This document shows, one piece after another, positions 33,203-41,800 of a DNA stretch of 64,000 nucleotides. Within the stretch, counting starts at the first letter, position 1, and each line of letters begins with the position of its first letter. The position numbers were made by a program, and so were the translations under genes. Origin of the DNA: CAVVPY01 sp963750295 (GTDB lineage Bacteria; Actinomycetota; Actinomycetes; Mycobacteriales; Jatrophihabitantaceae); assembly GCA_963750295.1 (NCBI GenBank), contig CAVVPY010000008.1, positions 1 to 64,000 on the forward strand. The letters run 5' to 3'. The notes under the pieces are model-generated. The model did no database searches. It was not told where the DNA came from and saw only the letters and a program-made list of their open reading frames with translations.

Positions 33203-34047
33203 TCAGGCCCGACACGACGACGCCGGTGATCGACCCGGCCGCGCATGCGACCCGGATGCTGCGGATCCTGCCGATGGGCATGCACTCGGGCCGCGGGCAC
33301 ATCGTCCTGGAGCGGGCCTTTCGCGTGTACCGGCGCGGCTGGCTGGTGATCTTCTCGGGCTTCTTCGAGCCGCTGTTCTACCTGTTCGCGCTCGGCACCG
33401 GTCTGAAGGGGCTGGTGGGGACGGTCGCCGGGCCCGGCGGGCACCCGATCAGCTACACCGCGTTCATCGCGCCGGCGCTGCTGGCGTCCTCGGCGATGAA
33501 CGGGGCGGTGTTCGACTCGACGATCAACGTGTTCTTCAAGCTCAAGTTCGCCAAGCTGTACGACTCGATGCTCGCGACCTCGCTCGGCCCGCTGGACGTC
33601 GCGATCGGCGAGATCAGCTGGGCGCTGATCCGCGGCGGGCTGTATTCGGTCGGGTTCCTGGCGATCATGCTCGTGATGGGCCTGACCGGGTCGGTCTGGG
33701 CGGTGCTGCTCTTGCCTGCCGCCCTGCTCATCGCGCTCGGCTTCGCGTCGGTGGGGATGGCGGCGACGTCCTACATGCGCGGCATCCAGGATCTCGACAT
33801 CGTCCAGGTGGCGACGTTGCCGCTGTTCCTGTTCAGCGGGACGTTCTATCCGCTGGCGGTCTACCCCCGGTGGCTGCAGATCGTGATCGAGTGCCTGCCG
33901 CTGCACCACGGCGTGCAACTGCTGCGCGGGCTGAACTCGGGCGTGCTCGGCCTTGGACTGCTCGGCCACGCGGCGTACTTCGTCGTGATGGCGGCCGTCG
34001 GCCTCGTCGTCGCCGCGCGACGGCTCGATGTGCTGCTGTTGCGTTGA
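33199..34047 (+). CDS. ABC-2 type permease 2
   Basis: A 282-residue six-helix permease. It has the same ABC-2 landmarks (LPLFLFSGTFYPLAVYP, then LPLHHGVQLLRGL) and an N-terminal cytoplasmic segment of 50 residues. Its ATG overlaps the stop of permease 1 by four bases. Two different permeases plus one ATPase suggest a heterodimeric exporter. Confidence 0.9.
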   Translation: MIRPDTTTPVIDPAAHATRMLRILPMGMHSGRGHIVLERAFRVYRRGWLVIFSGFFEPLFYLFALGTGLKGLVGTVAGPGGHPISYTAFIAPALLASSAMNGAVFDSTINVFFKLKFAKLYDSMLATSLGPLDVAIGEISWALIRGGLYSVGFLAIMLVMGLTGSVWAVLLLPAALLIALGFASVGMAATSYMRGIQDLDIVQVATLPLFLFSGTFYPLAVYPRWLQIVIECLPLHHGVQLLRGLNSGVLGLGLLGHAAYFVVMAAVGLVVAARRLDVLLLR

Positions 34048-34054
34048 CGATCCG

Positions 34055-34083
34055 TTGGGAATCGACTGGTAACGTGTTCCCAA
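34055..34083. promoter_or_regulatory. Operator candidate of the AbrB/VapC pair
   Basis: TTGGGAA (34055-34061) and TTCCCAA (34077-34083) are inverted repeats 15 bases apart. The right arm ends on the A of the antitoxin ATG, a position that fits autorepression by the AbrB-type antitoxin. Confidence 0.65.
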
Positions 34084-34319
34084 TGCAAGCAGTCATCGAC
34101 TCGGTGGGCCGGGTGGTGATCCCGAAGGCCCTGCGTGACGCCCTCGGGCTGCGCGCAGGCTCGACGTTGGACATCTCGTTCTACGGCGCGGGCCTGCACC
34201 TGGTCCCGAGCGGGCGTACAGCCCAGCTCGTCGAGGAAAACGGCGTTCTTGTGGTTGCGGGATCGGCGAGTCTCGATGACGAGGGCATGTTCGGGTTGAT
34301 CGACGCCGGACGCCGGTGA
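34083..34319 (+). CDS. vapB: AbrB/SpoVT-type antitoxin
   Basis: A 78-residue protein. Residues 1-45 (VIDSVGRVVIPKALRDALGLRAGSTLDI) form the AbrB/MazE swapped-hairpin DNA-binding domain. The tail after residue 50 would mask the toxin. It overlaps the PIN toxin by four bases (GTGA). An inverted repeat overlaps its start codon. Confidence 0.92.
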   Translation: MQAVIDSVGRVVIPKALRDALGLRAGSTLDISFYGAGLHLVPSGRTAQLVEENGVLVVAGSASLDDEGMFGLIDAGRR

Positions 34320-34738
34320 CCCGAACTCTCGCACTCGACCCGAGCGTGGCGATCCCGCTGCTGGTGTCGACACACACGCACCACGAGGCCGTCGTGCGGT
34401 GGTGGGCCGGACGCACGGTGGTGCTGGCCGGGCACGCTTCGATTGAGACATACGCAGTCTTGACCAGACTCCCGGGCAACACGCGAGTCGTTGCGCGTGA
34501 CGCCGCGCGCCTTCTCGAAGCGCGGTTCGGCGCCCCGCTGCCGCTTGCCCGGACCGGACCTGAGCTGTACGAGGAACTCGCCGCTCTCGAGATCGCCGGC
34601 GGTGCGGTCTACGACGCGATCATCGGCATCGCGGCGCGCGATGCCGATGCGGTGCTCGCCACCCGCGACGCGCGTGCCCGATCCACCTACGAGCGCGTAG
34701 GAGCGTCGATCGACGTGGTGCTCGACGCCCCTGCGTGA
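34316..34738 (+). CDS. vapC: VapC PIN-domain toxin
   Basis: A 140-residue PIN RNase. Acidic active-site residues: Asp in LALDPSVAIPLL, Glu in ASIETYAVLTRLP, and Asp pair in VYDAIIGIAARDADAVLATRD. It cleaves specific RNAs to stop growth unless bound by VapB. The GTG overlaps the antitoxin stop. This pair lies between the ABC exporter and a AAA ATPase. Confidence 0.92.
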   Translation: MTRTLALDPSVAIPLLVSTHTHHEAVVRWWAGRTVVLAGHASIETYAVLTRLPGNTRVVARDAARLLEARFGAPLPLARTGPELYEELAALEIAGGAVYDAIIGIAARDADAVLATRDARARSTYERVGASIDVVLDAPA

Positions 34739-34742
34739 CCCG

Positions 34743-35462
34743 TCAGTCGGTGAACAGGTGGCGCAGGTAGGCGTCCGGCTGGTCCAGGAAGGCGCGCCAG
34801 TGCGCGACCAGCTCCAGCTCGCCCCAGTCCGCGTCACGGACACCGTGGTCGCCGAACTCGAGGATCGTCGCACCGGGGAATGCCGCCAGCACCGGTGAGT
34901 GCGTGGCGAGCACGACCTGCGACCCGCCTGCCACGACGAGGTTGAGGACGGCGAGCAGGCGCAGGCAGGACGTGAACGACAGCGCGGCCTCAGGCTCGTC
35001 CAGGACGAACAGGCCCCGCTCGGACAATCTCGATTCGAGATAGGCGAGGAACGACTCGCCGTGCGAGCGTGAATTGAGCCGGCCACCGAACTCGCGGTCC
35101 CAGCCCGGTTCGAAGCCGGCGAAGTGGCCGTGCATCGCTTCGGCGCGCAGGAAGCAACCGCCCTGCGGCGGCGGCCACTCGCCGGTCAGCACGAGGGAGC
35201 GGTGCAACTGCGCGTCCTCCGCCCCGCTCGGCGGTGCCCAGTGCTTCACCTCGGCGGTCAGGCGCGAACGCCACCGCTGGGCAACGGCCTCGACGAAGGT
35301 GGACTTGCCCGAACCGTTCTCGCCGACGATCACCGTGACCCGCGCATCGAGATCGAGCCCCGCCGAACACAGCTGCGCGATGGCGGGGATGTCGGCGAAC
35401 CATCGGTCGTCGACGGCGGCGAGTCGCTCGGGGTCGACCGTCACCCGGTCGAGGACGGCCAC
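34743..35462 (-). CDS. Small AAA/ABC-like ATPase (AAA_21 type)
   Basis: A 239-residue ATPase. Walker A is VIVGENGSGKST near residues 44-55; an ABC-like signature is weak (NSRSHGESFLAY); Walker B is GLFVLDEPEAALS and the switch His is in VVLATHSPVLAAFPG. The short length excludes a transporter ATPase and fits stand-alone AAA_21 proteins of unknown role, some of which belong to defence or overcoming-lysogenisation systems. The GTG shares one base with the prfB stop (TAGTG), so it is translated together with release factor 2. Confidence 0.85.
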   Translation of the reverse strand: MAVLDRVTVDPERLAAVDDRWFADIPAIAQLCSAGLDLDARVTVIVGENGSGKSTFVEAVAQRWRSRLTAEVKHWAPPSGAEDAQLHRSLVLTGEWPPPQGGCFLRAEAMHGHFAGFEPGWDREFGGRLNSRSHGESFLAYLESRLSERGLFVLDEPEAALSFTSCLRLLAVLNLVVAGGSQVVLATHSPVLAAFPGATILEFGDHGVRDADWGELELVAHWRAFLDQPDAYLRHLFTD

Positions 35463-36553
35463 TAGTCAGCGCTTCGGCGCCAGCGGATCCCCGCCTCGAT
35501 GAACCCGTCGATGTCCCCGTCGAGCACGCCCTGCGGATTGCCGACCTCGTAGTCGGTGCGCAGGTCCTTCACCATCTGGTACGGGTGCAGGACGTAGCTG
35601 CGCATCTGGTTGCCCCAGCTGTTGCCGGCGTCCTTGAGCGCGTTCATCGTCTGCTGCTCTTCCTCGCGGCGCCGCTCGAGCAGCTTGGCCTGCAACACGG
35701 CCATCGCCGACGCGCGGTTCTGGATCTGCGAGCGTTCGTTCTGGCAGCTGACCACGATCCCCGTCGGCAGGTGGGTGATCCGCACGGCCGAGTCGGTCGT
35801 GTTCACGCCCTGCCCGCCCGGCCCGGAGGACCGATAGACGTCCACCCGCAGGTCGTCGTCGGGGACCTCGACGTGGTCGGACGACTCCACGACCGGCAGC
35901 ACCTCGACGCCGGCGAACGAGGTCTGGCGGCGGCCCTGGTTGTCGAACGGGCTGATCCGGACGAGCCGGTGCGTCCCCTGCTCGACCGACAGCGTCCCGT
36001 AGGCGTAGGGCACCTTGACCTGGAAGGTCGCCGACTTGATCCCCGCCTCTTCGGCGTAGGAGGTGTCGAGGACGTCGACGGCGTAGTTGTGCCGCTCGGC
36101 CCAGCGCAGGTACATCCGCAGCAGCATCTCGGCGAAGTCCGCCGCGTCCACCCCGCCGGCCTCGGACCGGATCGTCACCAGCGCCTCGCGCTGGTCGTAC
36201 TCACCCGAGAGCAGCGTCCGCACCTCGAGTTCGTCGAGCGCCTTCCGCAGCCCGACCACCTCTGCCTCGGCCTCGGCCCGCGAGTCGGCGTCGTCCATCT
36301 CTTCGGCGAGATCCCACAGCGTCTGCGCGTCGTCGACCCGGCGGCGCAGGTCCTCGACCCGCCGGATCTCACCCTGGACGTAGGACAGCCGGGAGGTGAT
36401 GCGCTGGGCGTTGTCGCTGTCGTTCCACAGATCGGGCACGCCCGCCTGCTGCTCGAGTTCGGCCAGTTCGGCGCGCAGCTTGCCGAGATCGACCACTGCC
36501 TCGATGCTGGCGAGGGTCGCCGACTGTTCCTTCAGTTCGGCGGCAACGTCCAC
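35462..36553 (-). CDS. prfB: Peptide chain release factor 2
   Basis: A 363-residue RF2. The peptidyl-hydrolysis loop GGQ is in YRSSGPGGQGVNTTDSAVR, and the stop-codon recognition tripeptide SPF is in RLVRISPFDNQGRRQTS. The frame is continuous from MDVAAELKEQ, so the programmed +1 frameshift used by many bacteria is absent. It releases peptides at UGA and UAA. Confidence 0.97.
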   Translation of the reverse strand: MDVAAELKEQSATLASIEAVVDLGKLRAELAELEQQAGVPDLWNDSDNAQRITSRLSYVQGEIRRVEDLRRRVDDAQTLWDLAEEMDDADSRAEAEAEVVGLRKALDELEVRTLLSGEYDQREALVTIRSEAGGVDAADFAEMLLRMYLRWAERHNYAVDVLDTSYAEEAGIKSATFQVKVPYAYGTLSVEQGTHRLVRISPFDNQGRRQTSFAGVEVLPVVESSDHVEVPDDDLRVDVYRSSGPGGQGVNTTDSAVRITHLPTGIVVSCQNERSQIQNRASAMAVLQAKLLERRREEEQQTMNALKDAGNSWGNQMRSYVLHPYQMVKDLRTDYEVGNPQGVLDGDIDGFIEAGIRWRRSAD

Positions 36554-36580
36554 GTCGCCTGAGGGTACGCGACCGGCCGG

Positions 36581-36928
36581 TTATGACTCGAGCAGCCGCT
36601 TCGGTGCGACCTGGCGGTAGGCGTCGCGGACGATCTCGGCGATCTCGTCCCAGTCCGGGTCATCGTCGAGGCGCACGCCGACCCAGCCGCGGTGCCCGAC
36701 ATACGGCGGGCGGAAGAACCGGTCCGGGTTCTCGGCGATCAGTTCCTGCTGCGCCCCCGGCGGGGCCGGGCACCAGAAGGCGAGGTGACCGGCGCCGTGG
36801 TGGTGATCGTCGAGGGCCACGAACTGCTTGCCCACGAAGAAGCACACCTCGCCGTGGCTGAGCTTCTCGGTCACCTCGGGCAGGGCCAGCGCGATCCGGC
36901 GCAGCCGCTCTACGGCATCCACGATCAT
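36581..36928 (-). CDS. MmcQ/YjbR-family protein
   Basis: A 115-residue protein with the MmcQ/YjbR (double-wing DNA-binding-like fold) pattern: RRIALALPEVTEKLSHGEV, FVGKQFVALDDHHH, and the end RGWVGVRLDD followed by EIVRDAYRQVAPKRL. Function of the family is unknown. ATG 36928 was chosen because the longer frame has no similarity to the fold. It is divergent from ureA with a 45-base gap. Confidence 0.88.
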   Translation of the reverse strand: MIVDAVERLRRIALALPEVTEKLSHGEVCFFVGKQFVALDDHHHGAGHLAFWCPAPPGAQQELIAENPDRFFRPPYVGHRGWVGVRLDDDPDWDEIAEIVRDAYRQVAPKRLLES

Positions 36929-36934
36929 GAAGTA

Positions 36935-36948
36935 TTCACCCGAGTGAA
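36935..36948. promoter_or_regulatory. Palindrome between yjbR-like gene and ureA
   Basis: TTCAC and GTGAA flank CCGA in the 45-base divergent gap. The symmetry and location suggest a regulator site for the urease operon or the YjbR-like gene; the cognate protein is unknown. Confidence 0.45.
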
Positions 36949-36973
36949 ACGTCGATGGCCTAGCGTCCGACGC

Positions 36974-37276
36974 ATGCGGCTCACCGAGCACGAGCAGGAG
37001 CGGCTGCTCATCACCCTGGCTGCCGACGTCGCGCAGCGCCGCCGCGACCGGGGGCTTCGGCTCAACCATCCGGAAGCCGTCGCGATCATCACCTCGTTCG
37101 TGCTGGAAGGTGCGCGCGACGGCCGGACGGTCGCCGACCTGATGGCAAGCGGGCGCGACGTCCTGACCCGCGCCGACGTGCTGGACGGGGTGCCGGAACT
37201 GATCGAGTCGGTACAGGTCGAGGCCACCTTCCCGGACGGCACGAAGCTGGTCACCGTCCACGGACCGATCCGGTGA
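36974..37276 (+). CDS. ureA: Urease gamma subunit
   Basis: A 100-residue UreA. Signature: MRLTEHEQERLLITLAADVA, RGLRLNHPEAVAIITSFVLEGARDG and the C-terminal VEATFPDGTKLVTVHGPI. It is the small structural subunit of the nickel enzyme that splits urea to ammonia and carbamate. Its stop overlaps the ureB GTG by four bases. Confidence 0.97.
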   Translation: MRLTEHEQERLLITLAADVAQRRRDRGLRLNHPEAVAIITSFVLEGARDGRTVADLMASGRDVLTRADVLDGVPELIESVQVEATFPDGTKLVTVHGPIR

Positions 37277-37563
37277 TCCCCGGCGAGGTGATCACCGTGG
37301 ACGGGACGATCGCGATCAACGCCGGACGCGCCCGGATCGAGTTGCGCGTCGAGAACACCGGCGACCGGCCGATCCAGGTCGGCTCGCACTACCACTTCGC
37401 ACAGGCCAATCCCGCGCTCGCGTTCGACCGCGCGGCCGCGCAAGGCTTCCGGCTCGACGTCCCGGCCGGCACCTCCGTCCGGTTCGAACCCGGCGTCTCG
37501 CTGGACGTGACGCTGGTGGCCCTGGGCGGCACGCGCTCGGTGCCCGGACTGCGCCGTGACTGA
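37273..37563 (+). CDS. ureB: Urease beta subunit
   Basis: A 96-residue UreB starting IPGEVITVDGTIAINAGR, with GDRPIQVGSHYHFAQANPAL (the conserved His-Tyr-His-Phe segment) and GTSVRFEPG. It is separate from UreA here, as in most actinobacteria. It overlaps ureC by eight bases. Confidence 0.97.
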   Translation: MIPGEVITVDGTIAINAGRARIELRVENTGDRPIQVGSHYHFAQANPALAFDRAAAQGFRLDVPAGTSVRFEPGVSLDVTLVALGGTRSVPGLRRD

Positions 37564-39273
37564 ACTGTCCAGGGCGCGCTACAACGCGCTGTACGGCCCC
37601 ACCGCCGGTGACCGGGTGCGGCTGGCGGACACCAACCTGCTGATCGAGATCACCTCCGATCTCAGTGCTCCGTCCCCCGGCGACGAGGCGGTGTTCGGCG
37701 GCGGCAAGGTGATCCGCGAGTCCATGGGTCAGTCGACGGCGACGCGCGCGCAGGGGACGCCGGACCTGGTCATCACCGGCGTCGTCGTCCTCGACCACTG
37801 GGGCGTCGTCAAGGCCGATGTCGGGCGTGCGGGACGGGCTGATCGTGGCCCTCGGCAAGGCCGGCAATCCCGACACGATGGACGGGGTGACCCCCGGCCT
37901 GGTCATCGGCGCGTCGACCGAGATCCTCGCGGGGAACGGGCTGATCCTCACCGCAGGCGGCATCGACAGCCACGTGCACATGATCGCGCCGCAACAGTTC
38001 CCGGTCGCGCTCGCCGCCGGCATCACCACGGTCATCGGCGGCGGCACCGGGCCGGCCGAGGGCACCAAGGCCACGACCGTCACTCCGGGCGCGTTCTGGC
38101 TCGACACGATGTTGCACGCGACGACGGCCTGGCCGCTGAACGTGGTGTTGCTGGGCAAGGGCAACACCGTGTCGTCCGAGGCGCTCTGGGAGCAACTTCG
38201 CGCCGGGGCGGCCGGGTTCAAGCTGCACGAGGACTGGGGCACGACGCCCGCGGCGATCGACGCCTGCCTGACCGTGGCGCAGGACGCCGGGGTGCAGGTT
38301 GCGATCCACACCGACACCCTCAACGAGGCGGGCTACCTCGAGTCGACACTCGCCGCGATCGCCGGCCGCCCGATCCACACCTACCACACCGAGGGCGCCG
38401 GGGGCGGCCACGCTCCGGACATCATCAAGGTCGCCTCGCACGAGAATGTCCTTCCGTCGTCGACGAATCCGACTCGGCCGTACACGCGCAACACCCTCGA
38501 CGAGCACCTCGACATGCTCATGGTGTGCCATCATCTGAAGCCGACCATCCCGGAGGATCTCGCGTTCGCCGAGTCGCGGATCCGCCCGTCGACGATGGCG
38601 GCCGAGGACGTGTTGCACGATCTCGGCGCGATCTCAATGATCGGCTCGGACTCGCAGGCGATGGGACGCATCGGCGAGACGATCATCCGGACCTGGCAGA
38701 CCGCGCACGTGATGAAGGCGCGGCGCGGGCCGTTGCCGGGTGACGGCGCCGCCGACAATCTGCGCGCCCGCCGCTATGTCGCGAAGTACACGATCGCGCC
38801 GGCCGTGACCCATGGTCTGGCGTCCTCGATCGGCTCGGTCAAGGCCGGCAAGCTTGCCGATCTGGTGCTGTGGGAGCCGGCGTTCTTCGGCGTGCGCCCA
38901 CACGTGGTGCTCAAGGCGGGCGTGATCGCGTGGGCGAACATGGGCGACGCGAACGCGTCCATCCCGACCCCGCAGCCGCAGCTGCCGCGGCCGATGTTCG
39001 GCGCGTTCGGCCCGCTGCCGGCCCGCCTGGGCCGGACGTTCGTGTCGGCCGCCGCGCTCGAGGCCGGACTCGGTGACCGGTGGGAATCCGACCGGCCGCT
39101 CGTTGCGACCGACGACGTGTCACGGCTGTCGAAAGCCGACCTGCCCGAGAACGGCGCCACCCCCGCGTATCGACGTCGACAGCGAGACGTTCGCGGTGCA
39201 CATCGACGGTGAGCTGATCACACCCGACCCGGTAACCGAACTGCCGATGGCGCAGCGGTACTTCCTGTTCTGA
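37556..39273 (+). pseudogene. ureC: Urease alpha (catalytic) subunit with two +1 frameshifts
   Basis: The nickel site is intact: HVHM in GGIDSHVHM, the carbamylated Lys in FKLHEDWG, His in AIHTDTLNE and HTEGAGGGHAPD, the flap His in MVCHHLKPT, and Asp in IGSDSQAMGR. One extra G near 37823-37825 separates HWGVVKADVG from VRDGLIVALGKAG, and one extra base near 39161-39166 separates LPENGATP from RIDVDSETFAV. The corrected end is ELPMAQRYFLF at 39273. Both shifts are next to G or C runs in an otherwise perfect gene, so sequencing error is likely; if real, urease is dead here. Confidence 0.92.
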
Positions 39274-39938
39274 TGGACGCGCTGCTGCTGATGTTGCTGG
39301 ACTCGCGGGCACCGGCCGGTGGGCACGTGCACTCCGGCGGGATGGAGGCCGCCGTCGACGCCGGGCTGGTGCGCGACCTCGCCGACCTCGAGGCGTTCTG
39401 CCAGGCCCGGCTGCTCACATCGGCCCGGGTCACAGCCGCGTTCGCCGGCGCGGCATGGAGCCTCGGCCGCGCTGCCACGGGTCGCCCCGCTCCCGGGTCG
39501 AGCTGGGACGAACTCGACGCGGAGTACGAGGCCCGGCTGCCGTCCGAAGCCCTGCGGGCCGCATCCCGGTCACAGGGCAGCGGTCTGCGCCGACTGGTGT
39601 CGGCGATGCTGCCCGCTGCCATGTTGCCGCCCGGGCGGGCGCCGCACCATCCGCTCGTCCTCGGCGCCGCCGTCGCCGCAGCCGGAGGCGACGCGAGCCT
39701 CGCGGCCCGGGCTGCGGCACTGGCTGCGATCACCGGACCGGCGTCCGCGGCGGTGCGGCTGCTCGGGCTCGACCCGCTCGCCGTGCAGGCCATGCTGGCG
39801 CGGCTCGCGCCCCTCGTCGACGACTGCGCCGGCCGTGCCCCGGCCGACGTCGCCGGCCTGCCGTGCGGGTCGCTGCCCTACCTCGACCTGCTCGCCGAGG
39901 TCCAAGTCAGGTCGGAGGTGCGTCTGTTTGCGTCCTGA
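39273..39938 (+). CDS. ureF: Urease accessory protein UreF
   Basis: A 221-residue all-helical protein matching UreF: LLMLLDSRAPAGGHVHSGGME at the start (the SG-H-SGG-E motif of actinobacterial UreF), then helices and the C-terminal CGSLPYLDLLAEVQVRSEVRLFAS. UreF bridges UreD and the GTPase UreG on apo-urease. Its ATG shares one base with the ureC stop (TGATG). Confidence 0.93.
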   Translation: MDALLLMLLDSRAPAGGHVHSGGMEAAVDAGLVRDLADLEAFCQARLLTSARVTAAFAGAAWSLGRAATGRPAPGSSWDELDAEYEARLPSEALRAASRSQGSGLRRLVSAMLPAAMLPPGRAPHHPLVLGAAVAAAGGDASLAARAAALAAITGPASAAVRLLGLDPLAVQAMLARLAPLVDDCAGRAPADVAGLPCGSLPYLDLLAEVQVRSEVRLFAS

Positions 39939-40593
39939 ACCCCCACGCCACCATGACCACTCGGTCTCGCCCGCGGGCGGTCTGCCGCGCGGTCGCATCA
40001 CGCGCATCGGTATCGGCGGCCCGGTCGGCAGCGGCAAGACAGCACTCGTCGCCGCGCTGTGCCGGACGCTGTCGGCCGAGGTCACGATCGGCGTCGTCAC
40101 CAATGACATCTACACGACCGAGGACGCGGATTTCCTTCGGCAGCAGGGGATCCTGCCCGAGGAACGGATCCGCGCGGTGCAGACGGGCGCGTGCCCGCAC
40201 ACGGCGATCCGCGACGACATCACGCCGAACCTCGACGCGATCGAGGACCTCGAGCATGACGTCCCAGACCTCGATCTCGTCCTCGTCGAGAGCGGCGGTG
40301 ACAACCTCACCGCCACGTTCTCCTACGGCCTGGTGCATCGCCAGATCTTCGTGCTCGACGTGGCGGGGGGTGACAAGGTGCCCCGCAAGGGCGGTCCGGG
40401 AGTCACCCGTTCGGATCTGCTCGTCATCAACAAGACCGATCTCGCGCCGATGGTCGGCGCATCGCTCGAGGTCATGCGACGCGACGCGGACGCCGCACGC
40501 GGCGGGCGGCCGACGCTGTTCACCTCGTTGCGTGCGGACCCCGGCGCGGCGGGTGTCGCGGCCTGGGTGCGCGAACAACTCGGCCCGGCGTGA
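39928..40593 (+). CDS. ureG: Urease accessory GTPase UreG
   Basis: A 221-residue SIMIBI GTPase. P-loop GIGGPVGSGKTALV, the nickel-binding Cys-Pro-His in QTGACPHTAIRDD, VLVESGGDNL and the guanine motif VINKTDLAP. TTG 39928 is the best start: GGAGG at 39914-39918, and the N-terminus then carries His residues (PPRHHDH) as in other UreG. It overlaps ureF by 11 bases. Confidence 0.95.
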   Translation: MRPEPPRHHDHSVSPAGGLPRGRITRIGIGGPVGSGKTALVAALCRTLSAEVTIGVVTNDIYTTEDADFLRQQGILPEERIRAVQTGACPHTAIRDDITPNLDAIEDLEHDVPDLDLVLVESGGDNLTATFSYGLVHRQIFVLDVAGGDKVPRKGGPGVTRSDLLVINKTDLAPMVGASLEVMRRDADAARGGRPTLFTSLRADPGAAGVAAWVREQLGPA

Positions 40594-41288
40594 AGGCCGT
40601 CTCGCGAGCGCGCGTCGCACCCGGCGGCGTGCTGGACTTCGCCGCGTGCGAGCCGCCGCTGACCGTGCGGCAGGTGCAGGCTGACCAGCCCGGGACATGT
40701 GCCCTCTGCCTGGTCGGCACGGCTGCCGGCCCGCTCGACGAGGACGAACTGACGCTGTGCCTCGACGTGCTCGACGGCGCGTCGGCGACGCTGCACGCGA
40801 CCGGCGCCCAGCTCGCGCAGGGCGGCACGAGCGCCACCCGGATCGAGGCCCGGGTCGGGGCGGGCGCTCGCCTGCGCGCACGTCCGGGCGCTGTGATCGT
40901 CAGCGCGGGCAGCCGGGTGGACGTCGCTGTACGCGTGTCCCTGGCCGCCGACTCGTCCATCGATTGGCGCGAAATGGTCGTGCTCGGGCGCACCGACGAG
41001 GGCGCCGGTGCGGCGGTGCTGCACTGGGACGTGATCCGGGCCGGGCGTGCGGTGCTGCGCCAGCGCGTCGACCTCGCCGACCCGTTCCTGGCCGGGTGGA
41101 CCGGGACGCTCGGCGGGCGGCGGGTGATCGCGACCGCCCTGCTGAGTTCGCCGGCCGTGACCGCGCGCACCGTCGTCGCCTCGCCGCACGCCGTCGCCGC
41201 ACGGCTGGACGAGCACACCGTGCTGGCCACGGTGCTCTCGGACTCCGCAGCGGATGCGACGCGCGCGCTGGACGCCCTGCTTCGCTGA
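40590..41288 (+). CDS. ureD: Urease accessory protein UreD/UreH
   Basis: A 232-residue beta-rich protein in the UreD position. Landmarks: TLHATGAQLAQGG, LRARPGAVIVSAGSRVDVAV, and SSIDWREMVVLGR. It is shorter than many UreD proteins but typical for actinobacteria. It scaffolds UreF-UreG on urease for nickel loading. The GTG overlaps the ureG stop by four bases. No ureE is present in the cluster. Confidence 0.9.
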   Translation: MKAVSRARVAPGGVLDFAACEPPLTVRQVQADQPGTCALCLVGTAAGPLDEDELTLCLDVLDGASATLHATGAQLAQGGTSATRIEARVGAGARLRARPGAVIVSAGSRVDVAVRVSLAADSSIDWREMVVLGRTDEGAGAAVLHWDVIRAGRAVLRQRVDLADPFLAGWTGTLGGRRVIATALLSSPAVTARTVVASPHAVAARLDEHTVLATVLSDSAADATRALDALLR

Positions 41289-41367
41289 CTGCCGGAACAG
41301 GCCCGGCAGGGCCGCTCAGGTGGCGGCGCTAGATTTGGCTCGTCGCTCAACCCCGGCGGTGACCAAC

Positions 41368-41763
41368 ATGAATTCGACGCTGCAGCGCTGGCTGCCGTTC
41401 GCCGCCTGGGCGGTGACCGGCGCCGGAGCGGCGCTTGCCCTGCTGACGGTGCTGACGATCGGCCCGTTCGTGGCGGTGGGCACCGCGATCTGGACCGTCG
41501 CGCTCGTCCGCCGCCCGGCTGCGCGCGGACCGGCGGCCTACGGCGCGCTGGCCGGTCCCGCGGTCGTCCTGCTGTACGTCGCCTGGCTCAACCGCGGCGG
41601 TCCGGGCGAGGTCTGCGCGGCCGACCGGGGCGGCGTCCGGTGCCAGGACGAGTGGAGCCCGTGGCCGTGGCTGGCGGCGGGCGTGCTCTTCGCGATCGCG
41701 TCGGTCGTCCTGTACCGGCTCAGCTCTCGCCGGAACGCCCAGTCGCGGCCCGGGAGGGGCTGA
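41368..41763 (+). CDS. Small membrane protein, unknown function
   Basis: A 131-residue protein with three or four hydrophobic helices (WAVTGAGAALALLTVLTIG, VGTAIWTVALV, YGALAGPAVVLLYVAWL, WLAAGVLFAIASVVLY) and a short Cys-bearing loop (GEVCAADRGGVRCQDE) that could form a disulfide outside the cell. GTG 41359 is an alternative start nine bases earlier. It stands alone after the urease operon. I do not recognise a named family. Confidence 0.7.
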   Translation: MNSTLQRWLPFAAWAVTGAGAALALLTVLTIGPFVAVGTAIWTVALVRRPAARGPAAYGALAGPAVVLLYVAWLNRGGPGEVCAADRGGVRCQDEWSPWPWLAAGVLFAIASVVLYRLSSRRNAQSRPGRG

Positions 41764-41800
41764 GCCCGACAAGTCGGGCTCGGCCCGACGAGTCGACCGC

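Noticed and set aside
35462..36553. Programmed +1 frameshift in prfB
   Set aside because: The frame is continuous from the start codon to GGQ and beyond; no in-frame UGA after codon 25.
37556..39273. Programmed frameshifting in ureC
   Set aside because: No slippery site or downstream structure of the known kind; two separate extra bases in G/C runs fit base-calling error better.
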